DNA from: Flavobacteriaceae bacterium
GTDB taxonomy: Bacteria > Bacteroidota > Bacteroidia > Flavobacteriales > Flavobacteriaceae
Direction: 5' to 3'
NCBI GenBank assembly: GCA_030694835.1
Contig: JAUYUF010000169.1
Coordinates: 1-23,363 of the forward strand
DNA: 23,363 bases
The position numbers and the translations under genes are program-made. The notes under the pieces were generated by a model. It saw only the letters and a program-made list of their open reading frames with translations. It did no database searches and had not been told where the DNA came from. Positions 15,393-22,297 of the stretch are shown here, in pieces. The first letter of the stretch is position 1, and the number at the start of each line of letters is the position of its first letter.

Positions 15393-15740
15393 TTATCCAT
15401 TCTGTTCAAAATACTTTATAACAGCTTCTTTCATCAAATTAGTTTGTTCGTTTAAAGCTAATGATGGTAATGGAATTAAAGTTTCATAATGTGGCCAACC
15501 ATCACTATCTGTAGTGCTTAATCGATAATATCCGTAAGGCTCAAATATTTTACATACTGCAATATGCATCAAGTTTATTTTATCATCTTTTGAAAATTGT
15601 ATAAACCCCTTTCCCAATTCCTGAACTCCTATTAAATACAAAATAGATTCAATTTTCATTATATCTCCATCGGCAAATTGTTCGCTTACTTTTTTTACTA
15701 ATTGCGAATATTTCTCTTCTATTGTAAAAGTTGAATTCAT
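15393..15740 (-). CDS. Conserved small protein, unknown function (115 aa)
   Basis: A 115-residue, mostly hydrophilic protein without a signal peptide or membrane segment, which I cannot place in a named family. The N-terminal helix region contains KVSEQFADGDIMKIESILYLIGVQELGKG, and the C-terminal part SDGWPHYETLIPLPSLALNEQ. An exact -7 element TACCTTTG lies 16 bases upstream of the ATG at 15740. A degraded relative of its N-terminal third lies at 16844-16940 on the same strand (QFADGDIFKTDAVLYLME), which supports this being a real gene whose locus was duplicated. The stop lies two bases from the stop of yraN. Confidence 0.75.
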   Translation of the reverse strand: MNSTFTIEEKYSQLVKKVSEQFADGDIMKIESILYLIGVQELGKGFIQFSKDDKINLMHIAVCKIFEPYGYYRLSTTDSDGWPHYETLIPLPSLALNEQTNLMKEAVIKYFEQNG

Positions 15741-15755
15741 TTTAACTATTTTTTA

Positions 15756-15763
15756 CAAAGGTA
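15756..15763 (-). promoter_or_regulatory. -7 promoter element for the 115-aa gene
   Basis: The complement reads TACCTTTG, an exact match to TAnnTTTG, 15 bases before the start codon. No TTG is visible at the usual -33 distance; TTCAATTC lies there instead. Confidence 0.45.
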
Positions 15764-15797
15764 TGAAATTGATAGGTTTGAATTGAAGTATATATCC

Positions 15798-15813
15798 CTA
15801 CAACTTATTGTAG
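15798..15813. promoter_or_regulatory. Inverted repeat, possible operator
   Basis: CTACAA (15798-15803), a 4-base spacer, and TTGTAG (15808-15813) form a perfect 6-4-6 inverted repeat. It ends 9 bases before an exact -7 element (15823-15830) and covers the place where a -33 element would be, as expected for an operator. The short length means chance occurrence is possible. Confidence 0.3.
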
Positions 15814-15822
15814 TTTTAATTT

Positions 15823-15830
15823 TATATTTG
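15823..15830 (+). promoter_or_regulatory. -7 promoter element for the 131-aa gene
   Basis: TATATTTG is an exact match to TAnnTTTG. No -33 TTG at the usual spacing. The predicted leader before the ATG at 15922 is about 85 bases and contains a 22-codon reading frame. Confidence 0.4.
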
Positions 15831-15850
15831 ATATTACCATTCATTGAAAA

Positions 15851-15919
15851 ATGAAATTACAATATTTATTGATGTTTTTATTGACAACAATAAAAAAGGA
15901 TAATCCTGTTAAAATTTAA
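15851..15919 (+). CDS. Possible leader peptide (22 codons)
   Basis: ATG at 15851, 22 codons, TAA at 15917-15919; the product starts MKLQYLLMFLLTT and ends KKDNPVKI. It stops two bases before the ATG of the 131-aa gene and is in another frame, the usual geometry for a translationally coupled leader. It is too short to be judged by composition and could be accidental. Confidence 0.25.
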   Translation: MKLQYLLMFLLTTIKKDNPVKI

Positions 15920-15921
15920 GG

Positions 15922-16317
15922 ATGAAAAAAGGGATTTACTTTTTTATGTTAGCATTTTATTCATTTGGGACTTTTTGTTTACCAAAGGGAGACTTTTCTG
16001 TTATTACTGATTTGCCTAAAATGTATCAACAATGTAAAACTTTAGAAGATAAAGACCTTACTCCGCTTGACTTTATTACTGACCATTTATTAAACATTGA
16101 TGGTTTATTTGACAAACACTGCAATGGTGATGAACAGAAGCCTCATCAACCAAGATTAAATTATAGCAACTATCAAACTACTTTTTACTTTTTCAATCAT
16201 CTTACTTTTTCATTTATAAAATTCTATCCTTTTATAGACAAACCAACTATTTCGTTAATCAACTTTATTTCATCTAATTATATTGCGAAAATATTTAGAC
16301 CGCCAATAGCTATTTAA
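15922..16317 (+). CDS. Hypothetical exported protein (131 aa)
   Basis: A 131-residue protein of unknown function. It begins with a signal-like or membrane segment (MKKGIYFFMLAFYSFGTFCL), followed by a hydrophilic part (TDLPKMYQQCKTLEDKDLTPLDFITDHLLNIDG is the most structured stretch) and a short polar hinge DEQKPHQPRLNYSN. The C-terminal third is aromatic-rich (FYFFNHLTFSFIKFYPF) and ends KIFRPPIAI. A terminal RPP-type ending recalls the HYC_CC_PP family of small Bacteroidota proteins, but the HYC and CC motifs are missing, so I do not assign it there. It lies 64 bases upstream of the PepSY-like gene on the same strand and may share a transcript with it. Confidence 0.6.
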   Translation: MKKGIYFFMLAFYSFGTFCLPKGDFSVITDLPKMYQQCKTLEDKDLTPLDFITDHLLNIDGLFDKHCNGDEQKPHQPRLNYSNYQTTFYFFNHLTFSFIKFYPFIDKPTISLINFISSNYIAKIFRPPIAI

Positions 16318-16381
16318 TTAAGTAGTCTGTGCTTTTTAATAAGCATCCAAATAAATTATTAATCTTATTAAATATCTAAAA

Positions 16382-16807
16382 ATGAAAAAAATAATTTTCG
16401 TTGGATTGGTGCTTTTGGGCTTCACTTCAACAAGTTTTGCTCAAAGTAAAACTCCAATTGCAGTAACAACAGCATTCAACCAAAAATTTCCAAATGCAAC
16501 AAATGTAAAATGGGACAAAGAAAACGCCCATGAATATGAAGCTTCATTTGAATGGAAAGCTGAAAAACATTCTGCAAACTTTACTGACAAAGGTGAATGG
16601 TTAGAAACTGAGAGTCCATTGACTTTTAGTCAACTTCCAAACAAAGTTCAAACTGCTTATAAAACATTATACAAAGAAACAGCTATTAAAGCAGTGGCTA
16701 AAATTGAAACTTCAAAGGGAGATACTAAATATGAAATTGAGCTCAAAAAAGGATTAAAAACGATGGAACTGTTTTATAAAAATGATGGAACAGTAATAAA
16801 AGAATAA
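16382..16807 (+). CDS. PepSY-like domain periplasmic protein
   Basis: A 141-residue exported protein with a clear signal peptide (1-20, cleavage after TSFA before QS). The mature part contains two PepSY-like units: AVTTAFNQKFPNATNVKWDKENAHEYEASFEW (about 27-59), and QLPNKVQTAYKTLYKETAIKAVAKIET followed by KYEIELKKGLKTMELFYKNDGTVIKE (about 84-141). This pattern (xAFxxKFPxAxxVKW) is characteristic of the PepSY_like/DUF2874 family common in Bacteroidota. Its role is unclear; PepSY domains elsewhere are linked to protease inhibition or metal and heme handling. A long hairpin follows the stop. Confidence 0.87.
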   Translation: MKKIIFVGLVLLGFTSTSFAQSKTPIAVTTAFNQKFPNATNVKWDKENAHEYEASFEWKAEKHSANFTDKGEWLETESPLTFSQLPNKVQTAYKTLYKETAIKAVAKIETSKGDTKYEIELKKGLKTMELFYKNDGTVIKE

Positions 16808-16815
16808 TTAAATCA

Positions 16816-16845
16816 AAGGTAGAGCGCCTTTTGGTGTTCTACCTT
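16816..16845 (+). terminator. Strong hairpin after the PepSY-like gene
   Basis: A 13-bp stem with two G-T pairs: 16816-16828 (AAGGTAGAGCGCC) with 16833-16845 (GGTGTTCTACCTT), loop TTTT. It starts 8 bases after the stop codon at 16807. There is no long T tract, only TT within the stem and ACTCCATT after it, so it may be a terminator or an mRNA 3'-end stabiliser. Confidence 0.55.
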
Positions 16846-16940
16846 ACTCCATTAAATATAAAACAGCATCTGTTTTAAAAATATCCCCATCTGCAAATTG
16901 TATCCTTAATTTTTCTATAATTTTTTACATTGATATTCAT
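16844..16940 (-). pseudogene. Frameshifted remnant of a paralogue of the 115-aa gene
   Basis: On the minus strand, an ATG (complement of 16938-16940) begins MNINVKNYRKIKD, then a frame change is needed to continue as QFADGDIFKTDAVLYLME and a stop (complement of 16844-16846). This matches residues 1-39 of the intact 115-aa protein at 15393-15740 (QFADGDIMKIESILYLIG); the nucleotide match around the QFADGD region is also plain. Both the frameshift and the early stop break it. The remaining two thirds of the gene are absent, and the sequence abuts the hairpin after the PepSY-like gene. The remnant and the intact gene have the same orientation and bracket the 131-aa and PepSY-like genes. Confidence 0.7.
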
Positions 16941-17087
16941 TTTATATAATCTAATTAAAAACACCCTGCTTTTTAATCAATTTTATCATTATATTTACAT
17001 AAAATGAACAATGGAGTCCAGTAACCATTAATAAAAACGGGGCAAAACCGAAAGCCATATTAAGTAGGAAAATTTAAAATAAATTAT

Positions 17088-17561
17088 ATGAGAAAAATAT
17101 TCATGACAACAATTTTTATTCTTTGTGTTATTACAATTACAACAGCACAAGATTACACAACTGGTATTGGATTTAGAGGTGGGCTATCAAATGGATTAAC
17201 AGTGAAACATTTTATTAGTAGCAATACCGCAATTGAAGGAATTCTATCAACAAGATGGCAGGGTTTTGAAATTACAGGTTTATATGAAATTCATAATGAA
17301 GCATTTAATACCGACCAATTAAAATGGTATTACGGATTTGGAGGACATATTGGATTTTGGGATGGCAATAATGCTAGTTGGGCGGACAATAAAGACAAAA
17401 GCTATACTGTAATTGGAATTGATGGAATATTGGGTTTAGAATATAGTTTTAAAGAAGTTCCTATTAACCTAAGTTTAGACTGGAAACCTACTTTTAATTT
17501 AATAGGTTATTCAGGATTTTGGGGTGATGGTGGAGCTCTTTCTATACGTTATATTTTTTAA
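17088..17561 (+). CDS. Small outer-membrane beta-barrel-like protein
   Basis: A 157-residue exported protein with a signal peptide (about 1-20, ending TTAQD). The mature sequence alternates polar and hydrophobic residues in short strands rich in Gly and aromatics (TGIGFRGGLSNGLTVKHF, TAIEGILSTRWQGFEITGLYEIH, WYYGFGGHIGFWDG, YTVIGIDGILGLEYSF, INLSLDWKPTFNLIG) and ends in GALSIRYIF with a terminal Phe, the outer-membrane insertion signal. The size suits an eight-stranded barrel. Its function is unknown. It is preceded by 147 bases after the gene remnant, in which TATATTTA (16990-16997) is a near match to a -7 element. Confidence 0.8.
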   Translation: MRKIFMTTIFILCVITITTAQDYTTGIGFRGGLSNGLTVKHFISSNTAIEGILSTRWQGFEITGLYEIHNEAFNTDQLKWYYGFGGHIGFWDGNNASWADNKDKSYTVIGIDGILGLEYSFKEVPINLSLDWKPTFNLIGYSGFWGDGGALSIRYIF

Positions 17562-17743
17562 AATTATAATAAGATTAACGTTAATTAATTACAACTTATA
17601 TAGCTAATTGTGAGGTTTCTTCTTCATTATTGGCTATAGAAGTTTTTAATATTATATTTTTCATTGAAAATACCCATCTTAAAAAGTTTCTATCTTTTTA
17701 AATTCCATTAAAAAACCTATTTTTACTAAAACACTTTTTATTG

Positions 17744-18256
17744 ATGAATACTTTTGATATTTGTTTGATAATAATTCTAGGTTATGGATTTATTCGTGGA
17801 CTCTTTAAAGGTCTTTTTGTTGAAGTAGCCTCATTATTAGCTCTCGTTTTAGGAATTTATGGAGCCATTCATTTTTCTGAGTTTGTTGGAAATTACCTTT
17901 ATGAAGTCTTCAATTGGAATAGAAAATATATTACCATTGCATCCTTTGTAATCACATTTATTGCCATTGTAATTGCCATTACCCTTTTAGGAAAATTCTT
18001 AACTAAAATTGCTGATTTTGCATCACTTGGGATAATCAATAAAATATTCGGTGGATTTTTTGGGCTATTAAAAATGGCTCTTTTTGTAAGTGTTTTACTA
18101 ATCTACTTTAATAAATTCAATACAAAAGTTGAAATGGTAGAGGAAACCACTTTACAAGAGTCTGTAATGTATAAACCTATTAAAGAAATAGCTGGGATTA
18201 TATTTCCAAGCTTTTTTAATGAATCAGAATCTATTGAGTTTAACCCTAAATTATGA
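17744..18256 (+). CDS. cvpA: CvpA family membrane protein
   Basis: A 170-residue inner-membrane protein with four hydrophobic segments (about 5-22, 25-45, 62-85 and 100-120). It has the family opening FDICLIIILGYGFIRGLFKGLFVEVASLLALVLG, with the conserved Gly/Arg-rich loop. CvpA was named for colicin V production in E. coli, where it lies upstream of purF; here it stands alone, so no functional link is implied. The frame opens with TTG at 17741, but the following ATG at 17744 is the natural start. The C-terminus after about residue 125 is hydrophilic. It converges on the DedA-family gene with a 41-base gap that shows no hairpin. Confidence 0.9.
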   Translation: MNTFDICLIIILGYGFIRGLFKGLFVEVASLLALVLGIYGAIHFSEFVGNYLYEVFNWNRKYITIASFVITFIAIVIAITLLGKFLTKIADFASLGIINKIFGGFFGLLKMALFVSVLLIYFNKFNTKVEMVEETTLQESVMYKPIKEIAGIIFPSFFNESESIEFNPKL

Positions 18257-18297
18257 AATCTTTCTATTTTTTAATTTTTTGAGTAATGTTCTTTTAT

Positions 18298-18891
18298 CTA
18301 TTTTCTTTTGGATAGAATGATAATTTTTAACATAGGAATTGACGCAAGAACTATAAATCCGATAAGTAAATAAATACTGTAATTTACCAATTGCGGATAA
18401 GCTTTGCCAAGAAAATATCCAAGCGGTGTTAGCGAACCAATCCAGATTACTGCTCCAATAATATTCAATAAACTGAATCTGCCTAACGGCATTTTAGAAG
18501 CACCCGCCAGTATTGGAATCATTGTTCGGATAACTGGTAAAAACCTTCCGGTTATAAAAGCCCAAATGCCGTATCTTTCATAGAATACTTTAGTTTTTTC
18601 GAGGTAGGATCTTTTAAATATCTTTGCATCTGTCTTATTAAAGAGTTTTGGCCCCAGCCATTTTCCTTTGGAATAACCCGTAAAATCGCCAAGCACCGCT
18701 GCTGTAATCATTGCTGTAACCAAAACCATCAAAGGAAAATCAAGGAAATGTGTGCCACAAAGTAATCCGGCAGTAAAAATTAGAAAGTCACCTCCCGGCA
18801 GTACCAATCCAATGAAGAATCCTGTTTCAAGATAAATAAGTGCCAACAAAAGAAAAATTCCGCCATATTCTATCAAATAAACTGGATCCAT
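18298..18891 (-). CDS. DedA family membrane protein
   Basis: A 197-residue polytopic protein of the DedA/VTT family, members of which act in phospholipid (undecaprenyl phosphate or aminophospholipid) transport and membrane homeostasis. Family motifs are present: the re-entrant LIYLETGFFIGLVLPGGDFLIFTAG (about 19-43), GDFTGYSKGKWLG (68-80), and FITGRFLPVIRTMIPILAG (112-130) with the key Arg residues. The N-terminus MDPVYLIEYGG is the expected one. It lies on the same strand as the bat genes but downstream of them with a 107-base gap, so it may be transcribed separately. Confidence 0.93.
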   Translation of the reverse strand: MDPVYLIEYGGIFLLLALIYLETGFFIGLVLPGGDFLIFTAGLLCGTHFLDFPLMVLVTAMITAAVLGDFTGYSKGKWLGPKLFNKTDAKIFKRSYLEKTKVFYERYGIWAFITGRFLPVIRTMIPILAGASKMPLGRFSLLNIIGAVIWIGSLTPLGYFLGKAYPQLVNYSIYLLIGFIVLASIPMLKIIILSKRK

Positions 18892-18998
18892 AAATTGTTA
18901 AAAAAAACTGCTTAATAAAAATATACTCTCATTCATTATAAATTGTTGTTTCGTTGTTTTTTAATGCTTGTGCATTTTTATTATCTGACAAATATCCA

Positions 18999-19751
18999 CT
19001 AAATAATCTTTAAAACACTGTTTTTAACCCAACCAATTTTACCATCGGCTAATTTAATTTTAACCCAATCATCAACTTGATCTAAAATTGCCACTTTAGT
19101 GCCTTCGTGTAGTAAAAAAACATCTTCACTGTTAAAAGTTGGGGCATTTTTAACCACCGCTTTTTCATAAAAAATAATGGCAGGCTGATGGTTTTTTTCA
19201 TAATTAACGCCTTCTAAAGCAATCAAAATAGTAATAATCATCAATCCGAAAGTAGTAATACTGATGGAGAAAAAGATGCGTTTTAAGATGGATGAAAAGG
19301 AAAAATAATAAATCAAAAAAAGCAAAGCGGTTAAAATTGAAAAAACAACAGCGATTATTGCCCAAGTTTCTACACTAATTTTGTGCAAGAAATTGGTCTC
19401 AATTTTCTGAATCAAAGTTTTAGGCATTTCATCAATTTGATCAATTGACATTCTATTAGCAAGCACTAAATTATATTTGGCATCCTCGTGCAACGGATTC
19501 AATTTTAATGCTTTTTCATAATAATAAATAGCCGGAGCTACTTCATTTAATTTATAATAAGCATTGGCTAAATTAAAATACAAAGCATCAGAATGCATCC
19601 CGCTTTGTTCAATTTTTTGATAGTAATTTACTGCATTTTTATAATCTGCATTTTTATAAAATTGATTGGCTTGGTTAAACAATACATCATTAGATTGCGC
19701 ATTCATTGCTAATCCAATAAACATCAATATAATTGTTATAACTCTTTTCAT
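18999..19751 (-). CDS. batE: BatE: TPR, membrane and SH3 protein
   Basis: A 250-residue protein with a signal peptide (1-18, ending MNAQ), TPR repeats (about 20-105, including DALYFNLANAYYKLNEVAPAIYYYEKALKLNP), two membrane segments (about 130-153 and 160-180), and a C-terminal bacterial SH3 domain (about 192-250, VVKNAPTFNSEDVFLLHEGTKVAILDQVDDWVKIKLADGKIGWV). This architecture matches BatE of the Bacteroidota Bat (aerotolerance) operon. The start is two bases from the batD stop, so they are co-translated. The role within the Bat complex is not defined. Confidence 0.9.
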   Translation of the reverse strand: MKRVITIILMFIGLAMNAQSNDVLFNQANQFYKNADYKNAVNYYQKIEQSGMHSDALYFNLANAYYKLNEVAPAIYYYEKALKLNPLHEDAKYNLVLANRMSIDQIDEMPKTLIQKIETNFLHKISVETWAIIAVVFSILTALLFLIYYFSFSSILKRIFFSISITTFGLMIITILIALEGVNYEKNHQPAIIFYEKAVVKNAPTFNSEDVFLLHEGTKVAILDQVDDWVKIKLADGKIGWVKNSVLKII

Positions 19752-19753
19752 GA

Positions 19754-21520
19754 TTAAAGTTGTTTATCAATTAAAGCAATTATTTCAACAGCTTTTGCAA
19801 ATTCTTCTTTCATTTTAACATTAGATGATGGTGTAAAGCGTGCAAAATCACAATCGTTTAAAACAGAAATAAATTCTTTGATAGACTCTATTGAAACTCC
19901 TCTTTCAATCAATAATTCTGTTATTTTATCTTGACTTATTTCAGCTGTTTCAATCGATAATTTTGCTTTTAAAAAATTGTGTAAGGCTTTTTCTAGCGCA
20001 ATGTAAAATGATTCTTTTTTACCCAATTCTTTCTTCGCTGTTGATAAGTATTTTTTAGCCAATTTGTCTGCTTTTCGCTTTCTGCTTCCAACAATATCTT
20101 TAGAACGATCTTCATTGTATCGATTTACAATCATCCCAACAGGAATAACTGCTAACGGCAATAGAAGCAATAAATAAAACCATTTTGATAAGAAAAAAGG
20201 CTCTTGTTGAATTGGCTCAAACGATGTTTTTGTTTGTATATATCTAAAACTATTACCCGAGACTTGTACTTGTTGCTTATGAGCAGAAACAGAATCAGAA
20301 CCGGGTAAATCTTTTCCTTCTACCACATCAACAAACATATCTGGCACTTCAATGGTATGATATTTTTTTTCTGATGGATTAAAATAGGAAAATGACACAT
20401 TCGGAATTTTATATTTCCCTTTAAACTGCGGAACTACGGTATAATTAGAAAAAACTCTTCCGTTTATTCCGTTAAGTGTTGTTTGTAAATTTTCTTTATA
20501 CTCTGGTGTGTATGTTTCTAATTCGGCAGGTGTTATTAATTTTGGAATTTCAAACAACTTAAAATTACCAGTTCCCGAAACTTCTACCATTATTTGAGCT
20601 GTTTCATTTGCTTTTAAAATTTCTTTGTTTTTAGTTACTTTAAACTGAAAATCGCCCACAGCTCCAGTAAAATTCTCTGGTTTACCTTCTAAAGGAAGTA
20701 CTTTAACTTTTATCACTTTTTTACCTGTTGAATAGGATTCTGTATAACTTCGTAAAATAGCTTCGCCAAAGAAATTATATCTACCCGTAGGAACTCCTAA
20801 AGTGATATCCATTCTCATGGGTTCAATTACTAAGTCACCATTTTTTTGAGGAATCAAAATAGCTTTTTTTAATTCAATATATCGATAACGTTCTCCTTTA
20901 TATTCTCCTGACTGAATATTCATTCCCTTAATCTCAATATCCTGATTCCAAAATCCATTATACTGTGGAGATTCTAAAACAGCCCAATTGCTTACACTGA
21001 TATTTTCGCTTACATATAATTTATAAACTACATAAAGTGCTTCGCCAACATATGGGTTTTCTTTCGAAACTTCAGCTACTAAATGAATACCTTGTTGCGC
21101 TATATAAACAGGGTCGTTAGGATCCTTTGGCACTTCAACATTTTCTGTAACAGTAATCTTTAAAATATTCGTTTTATAGATTTTTCCTTCATATTCTACC
21201 GTTGCTGAAGGAATTATAAATGTTCCAATTTTTGTAGGTTGAATGATAAAAATATATGTTTGAGAAAAAGAGGCTTTCCCATTTATCCAGGATTGATTTA
21301 CAGATTGACTTGGTCCTGCAACAATTCTAAAATCGCTCATATCGGGCAATTTAAAATTATCAGCGCCTTGTTTATCAACAGTAAATTCTATTCGCAGTCG
21401 CTGATTTAAACCAATTTTAGAATTACTTGCTGTAGCTGTAAAATCAAGTTGCGCGAAAGCAACTTGACTTACCAATAAGTAAAATCCTAAAAGGGCATAT
21501 TTAAAAATCAATTTTTTCAT
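19754..21520 (-). CDS. batD: BatD: large periplasmic protein with one membrane anchor
   Basis: A 588-residue BatD/oxygen-tolerance protein. It has a signal peptide (1-23, ending VAFA), beta-rich extracytoplasmic repeats from about 25 to 430 (first: FTATASNSKIGLNQRLRIEFTVD; also NPYVGEALYVVYKLYVSENIS), one membrane segment (about 447-465, WFYLLLLLPLAVIPVGMIV), and a cytoplasmic helical tail (about 475-588, basic RKRKADKLAKK then AEISQDKITELLIERG). The order batB, batC, batD, batE on one strand is the classical one. Proposed functions of the Bat genes in aerotolerance come from Bacteroides and remain debated. Confidence 0.95.
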   Translation of the reverse strand: MKKLIFKYALLGFYLLVSQVAFAQLDFTATASNSKIGLNQRLRIEFTVDKQGADNFKLPDMSDFRIVAGPSQSVNQSWINGKASFSQTYIFIIQPTKIGTFIIPSATVEYEGKIYKTNILKITVTENVEVPKDPNDPVYIAQQGIHLVAEVSKENPYVGEALYVVYKLYVSENISVSNWAVLESPQYNGFWNQDIEIKGMNIQSGEYKGERYRYIELKKAILIPQKNGDLVIEPMRMDITLGVPTGRYNFFGEAILRSYTESYSTGKKVIKVKVLPLEGKPENFTGAVGDFQFKVTKNKEILKANETAQIMVEVSGTGNFKLFEIPKLITPAELETYTPEYKENLQTTLNGINGRVFSNYTVVPQFKGKYKIPNVSFSYFNPSEKKYHTIEVPDMFVDVVEGKDLPGSDSVSAHKQQVQVSGNSFRYIQTKTSFEPIQQEPFFLSKWFYLLLLLPLAVIPVGMIVNRYNEDRSKDIVGSRKRKADKLAKKYLSTAKKELGKKESFYIALEKALHNFLKAKLSIETAEISQDKITELLIERGVSIESIKEFISVLNDCDFARFTPSSNVKMKEEFAKAVEIIALIDKQL

Positions 21521-21547
21521 AAATAATTTTTCTTGCTACATTTTCTG

Positions 21548-22297
21548 TTACCAGTCTTTCTCTTTTTTATTTGATTGATTTGGTATTTTTTGAGCATTTA
21601 CTTTTTTCTGTGTTTTATTCTCTTCTTTATTCATCGCTTCTAACAATTGCTCTATTTGTTGTTGCGATAATTTATTAGGTTGAGGTTGCTGCTGCTGTTG
21701 TTTCTGATCTTCCTTCTTATCCTGATCTTTCTTATCTTGTTGATCATCCTTTTTATCTTGATTGTCTTTATTATCTTTTTTATCCTGATCCTGTTTTTGA
21801 TCATCCTTTTTATCTTGATCTTTTTTATTTTGATCCTTATTTTGCTCTTGTTCTTTTAATAATTTTTGAGCCAAGGCCAAATTGTAACGTGTTTCTTCAT
21901 CTAAAGAATTATTTCTCAAAGCATTTTTATAGGCTTCAACAGCAGGAGCATAGCTTTTTGCCTGCATTTGACTATTACCTAAATTATGAAATGCCTCTGC
22001 TTTAACTAAATTTTCTTTAGCATTTTTAGCGATTGTCTCAAATAACTGAATAGATTCTTTACTTCTATTTTGCTGATATAAAGCATTTCCTAAATTATAA
22101 ATTGCTTTGTTATAAGTTGTATTTTTTTCTAAGGCTTTTTTATAAGCAACCTCTGCATCTGCATATTTCTTTTGTTGATATAATTCATTTCCATCTCGCA
22201 GTAAAGTGCGTGCTTTTCGCTGATTTGAAGCGTCGTTTTGTTGCGCAAAAACCATCGCTGAAATAAAATATAACAATATGAAAATCTTACTTCTCAT
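21548..22297 (-). CDS. batC: BatC: TPR protein with a Lys/Asp/Gln-rich tail
   Basis: A 249-residue exported protein: signal peptide (1-18, ending MVFAQ), TPR repeats (about 27-150: DGNELYQQKKYADAEVAYKKALEKN, AIYNLGNALYQQNRSKESIQLFETI, EAFHNLGNSQMQAKSYAPAVEAYKNALRNN), then a long low-complexity stretch (about 157-215) built of QDKKD-like units and ending in poly-Gln, and a charged C-terminus. The start overlaps the end of batB by 11 bases and the stop is 27 bases before batD, so it is part of one operon. The tail has a repetitive DNA basis and probably varies in length between strains. Confidence 0.93.
   Translation of the reverse strand: MRSKIFILLYFISAMVFAQQNDASNQRKARTLLRDGNELYQQKKYADAEVAYKKALEKNTTYNKAIYNLGNALYQQNRSKESIQLFETIAKNAKENLVKAEAFHNLGNSQMQAKSYAPAVEAYKNALRNNSLDEETRYNLALAQKLLKEQEQNKDQNKKDQDKKDDQKQDQDKKDNKDNQDKKDDQQDKKDQDKKEDQKQQQQQPQPNKLSQQQIEQLLEAMNKEENKTQKKVNAQKIPNQSNKKEKDW

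Noticed and set aside
17000..17087. Riboswitch or small RNA in the leader of the small barrel gene
   Set aside because: Only short pairings (AATGG/CCATT, CGG/CCG) can be drawn; they match no riboswitch class that I know.
17574..17585. Perfect palindrome ATTAACGTTAAT after the small barrel gene
   Set aside because: Twelve bases in very AT-rich sequence, no promoter nearby and no second copy seen in the window; likely chance.
15393..17600. Genomic island or mobile element around the small-gene cluster
   Set aside because: No integrase, transposase, tRNA gene or clear attachment repeats are present; composition is similar to the flanks.
18963..18976. Hairpin AATGC-TTGT-GCATT between batE and the DedA-family gene
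   Set aside because: The stem is only 5 bp, and the T-rich side is on the plus strand while both flanking genes are on the minus strand.
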